The notes under the pieces: model-generated
Databases searched by the model: none
What the model was told of the DNA's origin: nothing
Seen by the model: the letters and a program-made list of their open reading frames with translations, nothing else
NCBI GenBank assembly: GCA_020631735.1
Contig: CM036188.1
Coordinates: forward strand, 12,938,214 to 13,002,213
Direction of reading: 5' to 3'
Origin: Saccharum officinarum
Taxonomy: Eukaryota > Streptophyta > Magnoliopsida > Poales > Poaceae
Length of the DNA stretch: 64,000 nucleotides
Made by a program: the position numbers and the translations under genes
Shown here: positions 22,901 to 33,579 of the stretch, in pieces
How the letters are laid out: every line of letters starts with the position of its first letter
How positions within the stretch are numbered: position 1 is the first letter of the stretch

Positions 22901-23290
22901 ATGAATTTATCCAATACAAACCAATCCAAACTTGATCACTAAGCTTTTAATCCATTCAATCATCTCATCGCAAGCAACATTGCATATATATCCAATTCAA
23001 TCAACTTATATGCACCCAAGTGAAATGATCAACAAGAGATATACCTTGGTTAGCTTATGATCATCCAATAGCAAGCTTTCAATTTGAATATTTGCAAGCC
23101 ATCAAATATATCCAATAAATCACCACAATCTTTAACATTGCACTTGTATGTTGTAGCACTTGGACTTCACTTATTTTGACTTGGCATTGGGATTGGATAT
23201 GCATTGAGCTTCATAACTTGACTCAATATATGATGAACAAAATGAAACCAATTGAATCAAGCCTCCAATGCCGATGGTACCTACAAACAA
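19973..23290 (-). other. Non-coding internal region of copia element (pol absent)
   Basis: About 3.3 kb, AT-rich, with no pol motif in any frame that I can see. Between about 20265 and 21500 the short word GATACCA or close variants occurs about ten times (for example 20287, 20875, 20953, 21039, 21071, 21198), often next to CACTTG or ATTTG. This suggests a decayed array of short repeats. Confidence 0.7.
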
Positions 23291-25288
23291 TCATCCACTC
23301 TTTGATGGTACCCAAACAAGTTTGGGTCCTCTCAAGTTAGGTGCAACATACTTAGGCATTGCCTTAGTATGAATAGCGGGATGTTTTGCAATAGCAACAA
23401 TAGAGGTACCATTTATATTCTTTCTAAGCATATTAGTATCATCAATTGAAATATGCTTAGAAGTGTTACCTAGGGGACATGAATGTGCCATGTGTCCCCT
23501 TTTCCGGCATGAGTAGCAACTTATCTTAGATTGAGCCTTTTCTTCCTTGCTCATATATTGCTTCTTATTGCCTTGCCTCTCACGAGTTGCTTGAATCTTC
23601 TTTTCAAGCTTGGTAGGACACCCCGAGGCAAAGTGTCTCATATCTCCACATTTGAAGCACTTGATGTGAGCATGTACTTTCTTCTCATCTTGATTCTTGC
23701 TCATCATCTTGGCATCTTGAATTTGCATTGGATGCCTTGCTCTACCACCTCTTCTTGTTTTCTTTTTCTTCTTCTTCATCAAGTCACCATCATCTCTATG
23801 GTTGATCTTGATTTGTTCTTGGGGTGTTTTCTCTTGCTCAACTAGTGACTTTGGTTGAGGCTTTACTTGTTGCTTCACCAATATCTTGGTTGGGCACATT
23901 GAGGTGAGATGACCCCAAGTGCAGCACTTGAAGCACTTGACATGCTTTAGCCTCTCTTCTTCTTTCATCTTCTTGAGCTTCTTAATGTTTGGGCAACTAT
24001 TAGCAAGATGTCCCGCTTCATGGCATCGATAGCACATGGAATGCGAGAGCTTCTTTTGGAGTAGCCTCTTCATCCTCTTTTCTTGCTTTCTTTCGCCCCT
24101 TGTCATTTTCTTCTTGAAGCCAAGGCCACTTTTGTCACCAACGTTTCTTTGAGTCTTCATCATGTGCTCAAAGGTGACTTTTGAGTTGTAGCACCTCTCT
24201 AACTTGTTGCTCAAATTCTTCACTTCACTTTAAAGCTCATTGTTCTCCTTCAAAAGGTTAGTCTCACAAGACATAGAAGTAAAACAAGCATTTAATTGTG
24301 AAGAACATGGCATATCTAATAAATCATCACAAGAGGTGGATACATGCTTCTTGCCTACATCACAAGGGTTAGTAATATGTGATTGATCATTTGACCCAAA
24401 TGATGAGCTCTCACTAGACCTGGTTTCTTCATTAGAAGGCTTCTTAGTGAGTAAAGCATGTTCTTGTGCCAAATTATCATGAGCAACACTAAGTTCCTCA
24501 TGAGCCAATTTTAGCTCCTCATGTGAACAAGTAGTAACATAAAGTAGATGCTTTTGTTATTCACATGTGGTTTTTAGAAATGAGTTTTCATTTTTCAATT
24601 TACTTGTTTTTGCCATCTCATTTCTTAGGGCCTTTGAGAGTTTATGTAGAAGCTCAAAATTTAGACCATCACAATCAACAACAAAACCACCAATAGATAC
24701 CTTAGTGTCACCATGTGACATGGAACAATGTGGTGATGTTGAAGAGCTTGTTGAAGCATCACTCTCATAGCCATCATCTTCACCATCAAGTGTGCATGGA
24801 GTAGAATCATTGCTTGCATCACTTGTGGCATTATTATTTTTCTTGTCAAGTGATCTTGTGATATGATCATCTTTGTCATCACTTGACCGTGAGGTGGAGC
24901 AATCCTTCACAACTACCTTGTTGTGGTCATGCTCAACATCCTCATGCGCCTCTTCCTTGGGCTCATCATCATTGGAGATCACCCCATATTTCTCATTTAG
25001 AAACACCCAAATTTCATGGGCGGACTCGAAGTCTATGATCTCATAAAGTATGCTACTATCCATAGATCGATAAAAAGCATTAGTAGCTTGGCTATCGAGA
25101 TGTAGGCATTTACTTTGCGCTTGAGTTGCATTCTTTTTATCAATTGCAAAGGAAAAGCCCACATCTACGATCCACCATAATTGAGGAGAAATAAACTTAA
25201 AATTGCATCTCATCCAATTTCTCCACCGTGCAAAGTGTGTGCCATCAAAAATGTGTGGACACTCAACATCTAGCCCATAAGCCGCCAT
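23291..25288 (-). pseudogene. gag: copia gag with four CCHC zinc knuckles (two in-frame stops)
   Basis: A single minus-strand frame runs from ATG 25288 to the stop at 23291-23293. It is broken only by TAA at 24557-24559 and 24230-24232, each one base from CAA. The N-terminal part is a copia-type gag core (FDGTHFARWRNWM, later HEIWVFLNEKYG), followed by an acidic, S/T/D-rich region. The last third carries four knuckles of CX2CX4HX4C form: CYRCHEAGHLANSC, CFKCCTWGHLTSMC, CFKCGDMRHFASGC and CYSCRKRGHMAHSC. The frame ends after KLVWVPSKSG, about where an autonomous relative would go on into protease. It would bind element RNA and form particles. Confidence 0.9.
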
Positions 25289-25325
25289 CCTCTCGGGTCG
25301 GTGAAGACCACAAATGAGAGACCCG

Positions 25326-25337
25326 GCTCCGATACCA
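25326..25337 (-). other. Primer binding site of copia element
   Basis: Read on the minus strand, TGGTATCGGAGC begins two bases inside the end of the 5' LTR. It differs at one position from the TGGTATCAGAGC of the gypsy copies. Confidence 0.85.
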
Positions 25338-25339
25338 CT

Positions 25340-27774
25340 TGTAGGGTTGAGATGGCGGACTAGAGGGGGGTGAATAGTCCTTTTTAAAACTTAAACGTGT
25401 TGACTAACCAAAACAAATGCGGAATTAAACTTATCGGTCTAGCCAAGACTATACCCCTCTAACTAAGTTTACAAGCACCTCACAAGGATCCTAATTAAGC
25501 AACTAAGGTGCTTTCCTTAGCAAGAGCTCTCCTATTTAATTCTAGAGCAAGGTCACACAAACCTATGCACTAGTACTTTGCAAGCAAGAGGGAGCTCCTA
25601 CACAATTCTAGTAAGCAAAGCGCACAAAGCCTAAGCTCACTAGCAATGCTCAAAAACAAGGCAACTAATGCCAAATTAGAGAGCGCAAATCACTTAGCTA
25701 CACAAACTAAGCAATGTGAATAACAAGGTTACACAAACCAAATTAGTCACGCAAGCTACACAAGCAAACTAGTTACGAGAGCAACTACACAAGCACAAGT
25801 ATATATGAAAGTAAATACAAGCTTGTGTTGCATGAAGGCAAACCACCGAGAAGAGTAGACAAAGTTAACACGGTGATTTTCTCCCGAGGTTCACTTGGTT
25901 GCCACCAAGCTACGTCCCCGTTGTGTCGACCAACACCTAGATGGTTCCTCGGTGTGACCCTCAAGTCACTTGCCCCTCAAGGCACGCCCCGCAAGGCACC
26001 GCAAGACACCACTCTCAAGCGAGGTAACTCAATGACACGCTCAACTAGAGTTGCTCTTCGCGATCCCCGCGGGGTGAGCACAATCCCCCTCACAAAGCTT
26101 CTCCTGAGCCTCGCACAATCTTCTTGCGAGCTTCGACGGAGCCACAAGCCATCAAGCCGTCTAAGAGGTGGCAACCTCCAAGAGTAACAAGCACTACCGG
26201 CTTGCAACACGATCACCTAGTGCCACTCGATGCAACCTCACGATGCAATCGCACTAGAATCGCTCTCTCACTCGATCCGATAAACACTATCAAGCATGAG
26301 TGAGTTAGAGGGCTCCCAAGCACTACCACACAAGCCACCAAGGCTAAAGTGTGCTCAGCTACCGGCCACGGCCTGCCAAGGCATCTATTTATAACCCCAC
26401 GGTCAAATAGAGCCGTTACCCCTTCACTGGGCAGATTTCGGGACGACCGGACGCGCCGGTCGTAACTGACCGGACGCGCTCAGCCGCGTCCGATTCTCCA
26501 ACGGTCACTGCGCCAACGGTCAAACCAAATGACCGGACGCGCCCCTGGCAACGACCGGACGTGCCCCTCGCAAAGACCGGACGCGCCGCTGCCACGACCG
26601 GACGTGCCGATCGCACAGTACCGCGCTCGAAACGACATGACCGGACGCGCTCCTTGCGACGACCGGACGTGACAGTGCCAGCGTCCGGTTAGAGTCCAGT
26701 AAGCACCTTCAACGATCGGACGCGTCCAATCATGTGTGATCGGACGCGCCGCGCGTCCGATCATCCTTGCGTTCTGCAATTCCCACTGGGCGCATGACCG
26801 GACGCGCCGGTCCCGCGATTGACCGGACACGCCGGTTGCAAACCCTAGCACCCGCGCCTGCGCTGTACTGATCGGACGCGTTCGGTCATACCATGACCGC
26901 GTCCGGTGCAGCGTCCGGTCACCTCTGTGACCTCCGTTCGCCTCCGTTTCTTTTCCGACTTCCAGCGTAGTGGAAAATAGGCATTTCAACTCCTCGAAAA
27001 CGCCTGAATCCCGCGCTCGCAAGCTCGGCGGGAGGGAGAGAGAGACCCAAACCCTCTCTACCGCCCAAACTTCAACACCTTCGCAAATGTGCCAACACCA
27101 ACAAGTGATCACCACCTTGTGTACATGTGTTAGCATTTTCACAAACATTTTCTTCGAAGGAATTAGGCACTCAACTTGCCTCGCCACTCGATCCTAACAC
27201 GTATGCACAGTTAGATCGCTCAAGTGGCACTAGATGACCGATATGCAAACAAGTTTGCCACTCTTGATAGTACGGCCATCTATCCTAAACCCGGTCATAA
27301 ACTTCTCTACACACCTATGACTGGTGCAATGGAAATGCCCTAGGTTATACCTTTACCTTGCGCATTCCACTCCATCTCCTCTGACGTTGATGCAACACAT
27401 GCACCAACCATATCACAAATGATATGAACCACTTCATATCATCACATGACCGTCTCGATCCATCGACCTTGACTTCACTTGCTCTTCACCGTTGCATCGG
27501 TCCGTCGGCGCCAAGTCTTGCTCAAGCTTCACCACCGCATGGTCCTTCGCTTCGAAGCCTCGACTTGCCCTTCACCTTCACAACCGGTCCATCGAGCCAA
27601 GCATCATCTTGGTCTTCATCATCTTGGTCACATGAGTCAACGTCATGTCTTATATACAATGAGCTCCTCCATGACACCATCACATGTGGACTAATCTCCT
27701 GTGTATCTTACATAACCACATATTAGTCCACCTAAGTTGTCACTCAATTACCAAAACCAAACAAGGACCTTTCA
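25340..27774 (-). repeat. 5' LTR of the copia element (2435 bp)
   Basis: The pair of 17589-19958. About 65 bp more of GC-rich repeat lies around 26530-26600. The TATA box is at 26386-26393 on the minus strand. Confidence 0.92.
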
Positions 27775-27779
27775 GCATT

Positions 27780-28752
27780 GCATGAAATATAGCTCTTTTA
27801 AATTTAAATTTGAAAAGCAAATAATTAGAACCCCAACTTTGATGCAAGTGCCAAAAAGGTAGTATACTTTTGGGTATTAGCAATTTTAAATAATCTAGAA
27901 TAAATTAACATGATTTTTGGAGCAATTCTTGAATTCAAGTTTTTCTCAAATTTTGTTTTAAAAATATTCTAAACAAATAGATTTTTGATTAACAACTTAG
28001 CTTTAAATCCTAAATTCAAAATCTATTGAGAATTTTGAAAAATGCTCTACATGAAAGTTGTAGAGAATAAAATTTTGAACAACTTTTATTTTAGGCCAAA
28101 ATTCTGAAAACCTCTTTTTCATCTTCAAATTCACTTTTGAAACAAAGAAATAAATCTAAAAATATTTATTATAAAAGGAAAATGGATTTTCACTTGGCTG
28201 GGCCGCCGCCTCACTTCTCTGCCCACAGCCGAAGCCGGCCTAGCCCGTCTCACGCGCCCGCCCGCGCCAGCGCGCGCGCCCCGCGCCAGCGCACGCCGCG
28301 CTCAGGCCGTGGCCGCCGCGTGGCCGCCGCTCGCCGCCTCCGGCGTACGGGTGGCGAGCCGTGGGCTCCACCGGCCGCGCCACGCGCCTTGAAGCCGCGC
28401 CCGCTCCTCCCACACCAGCACACCCCCGTTTTCGCCTCGCTCGGCTTCGCGCGAGCAGTAGCAGCCGCCGCTCTCGCCTCCTCGCGCCGCCGCCGCTCCG
28501 CCCGAGACGAACACCGCCGTTCCCGCTCAACGGCCGCGCCACCTCCCGATTCGTCTCGCCACCGGCTCCGCCACCTTCTCCTCTTCTCCGAACGGGGCTC
28601 GGTATCCCTTGTTCGACGACGGTGAGGCTCAATTTCTCCTTTTCCCGCGTGCGCCACCGTCGCCGGCCGCCGGGCTCGAGCTCCGCCACCGGCGCCCTCG
28701 CTCCCTCCTTCTTCCCTAGCTTCGCGCGATCGTGCTCACCATCCTTGCGCGG
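27780..28752 (+). mobile_element. 3' LTR of gypsy copy B, segment 2
   Basis: It continues the LTR after the copia element: first AT-rich, then strongly GC-rich from about 28190. Overlapping open frames in the GC-rich part (28137-28852) run on both strands, are rich in R, P and A, and look like by-products of base composition. The segment ends with the target duplication CGCGG (28748-28752) of the next insertion. Confidence 0.9.
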
Positions 28753-29052
28753 TGTAGCACCCGGTTTTAAGAACAAAACCAGATACACACCATATGTGAG
28801 CCCAGGAAGTCAAATCTCACATATAGCTACAAATAAAGGTAATATCAAATGACAATGCTTAATATATAACGTACTTATTATAAAAGATATAACCTTAGAT
28901 AGCAAACAGCGGAAAGACAACTCCGGTCTTCAGGTGATGACTCCACTCCACAGGGACAACTGACTGGTTGATCACAAGCCTATCTGCTCCAATCTCTGGC
29001 AGTCTGGTACCCATCCGGGATTTTTATCCAAAAATAGAAAATAAACAAGCGT

Positions 29053-29069
29053 GAGTACATTTCGTACTC
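29053..29069 (-). promoter_or_regulatory. LTR hairpin in LARD
   Basis: GAGTAC, a five-base loop and GTACTC. It is a shortened form of the hairpin in the gypsy LTRs, again downstream of a GC donor exon in element direction. The second copy is at 33880-33896. Confidence 0.55.
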
Positions 29070-30028
29070 CACAAGCATAACATGGGGATTCATGAGGCTC
29101 AAAAGGCAGACACGGTTTACTGCATTTAGCATTTTAGTAAGTCAACATTTTGTTATTGATCAATATCAAATTATGCTTAAGCTCCCAAATTAACCCACAT
29201 GATCATATACTAGAATTAAATAGAGTCATTGATCAACATTATATCATCATCATCGTCATCATCATCATAATACCATCATAGTTCACCACGAACAACGTCT
29301 TCACAAGTGACCATTTATTCTGTGAGTTTTCTGGGCCGCTCGTGACCGTGAGCATGGCTGTTATAACAGTTTTAACACTCTGCAGAGGTTGTGCATCTTT
29401 ACCCGTGAGTCGTGTTGCCCATATGCCCGGGTTAATTACTCCCATAACACTTCCAAGGTGAGCGGGCAGGGTACACTATGAAGCCTTCCATAGGTCTTGT
29501 CTAACAAGTTAGGGCCGCGAGGTTTCCTCGGCAGGCAGATATAGAGAACCCCCCTTTCTGTGGCATAATTCCCGCAGGCTATACACACAAGAACAGAGGC
29601 AGTTCTATACCCAAAGTGGCAAGCCCCTCTTGCGCCCTTTCGGGTAACCTCTAACAAGCTAGAAAAGATCATATTACTGAGCTAAAGTCAGAGCCATATA
29701 ACTCTCACGGTTGCACTGTATGTCCCAGCTTTTGCCCTACAGATAAGTCCTTACGGAGAGTTTAGGGCAACATGATCGACATCATTTGCACCATCACCCT
29801 ATAGTTCAATTATTACCATCATGTTTATCCGTTTGTTCCATTAATCATAGTATTGATCATGTTTGAATAGAGCACTAGCATTCTACCCATATGCAATAAA
29901 ACCCATAGGCATCAAGGTATAAGTCATCAACGGCTAGGATGTCCTTATAGTCGAGCAATATTAGACACATGCATAATGAGTAGATTATATAATGAATAGG
30001 AATCAAGGTAGGCCCATGCTATACTTGC

Positions 30029-30100
30029 CTTGGTTCACAAACTCGTGTTGGTCCTGCTGGTCTTTGAAGAGTTCTTGGTCTCCAACGTTTTCCTCACCGT
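30029..30100 (-). other. Exon-like acidic segment in LARD LTR with GC donor
   Basis: On the minus strand an acceptor-like TTCAG is followed by two bases, 23 codons rich in E, D and Q (GEENVGDQELFKDQQDQHEF) and one base before the donor CAAG|GCAAGTAT. Entry phase, exit phase, acidic content and GC donor match the penultimate exon of the gypsy LTR gene, although the residues are not clearly alignable. The same segment is at 34855-34926. No convincing last exon was found. One weak option after the hairpin gives ten residues. Confidence 0.35.
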
Positions 30101-31678
30101 CTGAACGCGACCAACACGGCAACATACAACATTCCAAAAGCATTCATGCAAAGCAAACATTCCTATCATTAGAACATTACACCAATAGTATTGAAATCAA
30201 GATAAAATGTTTGTAAAACTAATCTACGTTTTGCTACGATCGCGTCAACGCGAAGTTCACGAAGAACGGAGCTAAAATGCGAAAGTTATGAGTAAAACGG
30301 GTTTTCCTATCGCCCTATATTTAATTAATTATAATCATGAAATTAAAAGTTCCAAACTTGACTAACAGTAGCTCCAGCATGTAGCTTATGAAATTACGAA
30401 GCTAACGCGATTTGAATGGATCAATTCGGAGTTAAAACGACAATTCTATAAGCGAAACAGTTCGAATGACATTTCTGTAAATACTGAAAGCGTACTTTTG
30501 ACTTAAATAGTGAAGTTTACGCTTTCCAAATGGGATTGCGTATTCGGGAAAATACGCTAAGGACGGCGGGTTAGGACTTAGAAAAGTCTAGGGGCTCTTT
30601 AGCAAATTTACCCCCGAAGGGGTATCGAGCTCTCTGAGCCGTTGATCAACTGATGGACGGTCGAGAAAGGATGGGGGAGAGGAGAGAGAGGCCGGTCGCC
30701 GGATTTAGGGGAGGAGACGGCGGCACCGCCATGGCCGGCGATGAGACCTCGTCGGAGTTGGTCTAACCGATGCTAGGGTGCACGGTTTCCAAAACAGAGA
30801 GCACCGGGGTGATGCAGAGAGGAAGATGAACTCGCCCCGGAGTAAAACACGGCCACGGGGTAAGCCCGAGCGGCTCCCGCCATGGATGGCGGCGAAAAGC
30901 TCATCGGAGCTCGCGGACACGGCCATAGAGACTAAAATTTGAGAAAATAAAAGCATGGGAACATAGAGGGGAGTACGGGGAAGCTCACCATGGCTTCAAA
31001 CGAGACGGGGACGGCTCTGGAACGACGGTCCACGGAAGCGGCGGAAGGTGGCTTCGGTGGTGATTTGCGCTATGGTTCTATGGCGTAACGAAACCGAGAG
31101 AGAGGGAGTTGGAGGGGGAAAGGAGGGCGGAGCCGGGTCGCGCTGCCCTTTAAAGGGCCCGAGGCGCGGGGGAGGCTCCCACGTCGCGCGGAGGTGGGCG
31201 CGGGCGTCGGACGACGGTTGCTTCGGCCGAGAGAGGGAGAGCGGAGGTTGGAGAAGGGCGCCGACACGTGGGCCCGGTGCGTCAGCGGCATAGAAGAGGA
31301 GATAGGAGGCGGTAGCAGTTGCCAGCTCGGGTTGGGCCGGCCCAAGGAGAAAAATAAGAGGAAGGGGGAAAGGAAATGGGCCAGCAGGCCAAAAAGGAAG
31401 GATGGGAGGGAGCTGGGAAAGGGAATTCCTTTTTATTTTCTAAATTGATTTTTCTAACTTCATTTTCAAATGGTTTTTGAATCATTTTGAGTTTTGGATC
31501 AAAACCATTCAACACAATAAAAGAATTGTGGCAGCATGAGTGCATCAAGGAGTTGCTAACCTTATGATTGATTTTAATTTCCCAAAAATTATTATTCCCT
31601 AAATTTGAATGCACAAACAAATACATATTTAAATCAAATTTATCTATTTTGAAATAATGCAAAAATTAGGGTGTCACA

Positions 31679-33579
31679 ATTCTACCCCCTTAAGAGAAAT
31701 CTCGTCCTCGAGATTCGGAAGACGGTGATCAAAGAGATGTACATGCTCTGCCTTTGGATCTTCTTCATTTTCTCATAACGATCACGTTGTAGCTTGCACG
31801 TTGTTACAACCTTGCTCCTAATTGCTTGATCAACTCTTAAGCACAATCCCTTAGCCCTCTATGCCATTCCTCCAATTGACCTTTGCAATTCCTTTTGTTC
31901 CAAGGTGATCACTATTAATTACCAACTTTGTAGTGTAGGTGACACCACTCAAGTTTCTCACACAACTCAACCTTGGTGTCGCCCGAACCTCCCTAGCTCA
32001 CTCTTTATGCTAGGAGCATCAGCAACAACTTTTGCTTCTCCAGACGATAACACACTTCCATGTCATAATCCTTGATCGCTCTAATTCATCGATGATTTCA
32101 TAAGATCAAAACCAACTTAGCGAAGATATCCTTTAGATTCTTACGATCCTTGTGGATGTCACCCTTATATCCAAGATTATAATGCCTCCAATGAACCTCT
32201 GACGATATCTTCTATTCCTAGGAAAACTTTAAATCTCACTCATATCTCGCATCCTTTGGTGGGTTTCAACTCAACACATCATTAGCTTTCTTAAGTTTCC
32301 CATAATTCCACCATTTGAGATAACTTATCCAAGTAGAGATCTTCCTTGAATCAAAAATTTATTGCCATAATTGATGTCGCAACGAATCTTCCGAGTCTCT
32401 ATAGAACCAACTGTAGATGAACCATATCTCCTTGCCTTGTCATTGTTGCTGACTTGTCTTGGGTATGGTGAAGTTCAAACACCCAACTGTGCTTGATGGT
32501 GACTTCTCAACCCTAGGGATAACTAATTCTTTCAGGTAGAGTACCTGAATGTAAGAAACCTTCATCTTGTTACTTCTTTACTCGGCTACCCCCCTTAAGA
32601 GAGATCAACTAGGGGACAACAAAGGGTAGCTTGCATCTTCTTCCAAGTGAGTTAACCATCATAATGACCTTCTGATATCCCACGGAAACTCATGTGTATA
32701 AGTAAGAACAAGAAGTCTGAAATTCCTTATGAGTAGAAAAACAGCAGCGCATGAAAACAGCTGTAACTCCTATTCTGTTAATCCAATGAAGTTGTAGTTT
32801 ATACTGTTGGAAAGCTGTTGAAATCCTCTACAACTTTTGTATAGAACACTTTTTCTGATTCCAAACATAATTTGGTCGAAAACTGTGCACCACAAAACTA
32901 CTCCAGGTTTCAGATAGCACAACTATATCGTCTTGTGATTTCCATAACTCCCAAACCAAAATAGCTATGGAATTGATTCCAGCGGCAGATGAAACATACA
33001 AGAGTCTACTTTATCCATAAAAGTTTCATAACTTTTGGATATCCAGATCTGGAGATATATCATGACGAACACAGACTGCTCTAGAAAACAGGATGGATAA
33101 AACAGGAGAAAACCAAAACCCGCATATTTACTTCATTAATCCTTATGCCTTAGGCCTATAGACTAAATGAAATTGTGGACAAAACCACAAGATCATTGCA
33201 CTCATTACAAAGATGCTACTCAAACATAAACACTAAGACAAACCAACGATACAGTAAAGGTTCACAGGCCACATAAACTCGACTTGCGATACTATCGTAA
33301 TCATTATATTAAAGGTAAAAAAAATCCTAGAGCTTAGCTTCATATTGCGCAAGAAGGTGGTAAGAGAAGATTCTAAAAGCATATCAAAACAAGGAGTGAA
33401 GTTGAGAACAAAGACTTAAACAAGTATCAAGGAGGAGATGAATATCAAGGGTAGAGAAATAATAGAGGAGGAATATCAAGGTTTATAGAACAAGTGTCTT
33501 ATAGCAATTCCTAAACCTTAAGACGGCCAATTCCTAACTAGGCTTGCGTCCTACAGTCAGCATTGCTCTGATACCACTT
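31679..33579 (-). other. Internal region of LARD, non-coding
   Basis: About 1.9 kb. The polypurine tract (AAGGGGGTAGAAT on the minus strand) is at 31679-31693 and the primer site TGGTATCAGAGC at 33565-33576. Between them I see no ORF or motif of any retrotransposon protein. Confidence 0.85.

Larger units (their letters stand above)
17589..27774 (-). mobile_element. Gag-only, non-autonomous copia element of Opie/Ji (SIRE) type, full length
   Basis: Two direct LTRs (17589-19958 and 25340-27774) flank an internal region with a Met-tRNA primer site and polypurine tract on the minus strand. The target-site duplication GCATT is present on both sides (17584-17588, 27775-27779). The only coding region is gag with four zinc knuckles (23291-25288). 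I see no protease, integrase, reverse transcriptase or RNase H in the remaining 3.3 kb, so it must have relied on enzymes from an autonomous relative. On the minus strand the LTR starts TGAAAGGTCC and ends CAACCCTACA. Confidence 0.92.
28753..31678 (-). repeat. 5' LTR of LARD (left in the window)
   Basis: Near-identical to 33580-36504. It holds a hairpin stem GAGTAC/GTACTC at 29053-29069, an exon-like segment at 30029-30100 and a GC-rich zone at about 30600-31430. A (CAT)n-like microsatellite is at about 29245-29275. Confidence 0.93.

Noticed and set aside
28137..28852. Several overlapping R/P/A-rich open frames
   Set aside because: They are inside the GC-rich part of the gypsy 3' LTR and run on both strands; no support as genes.
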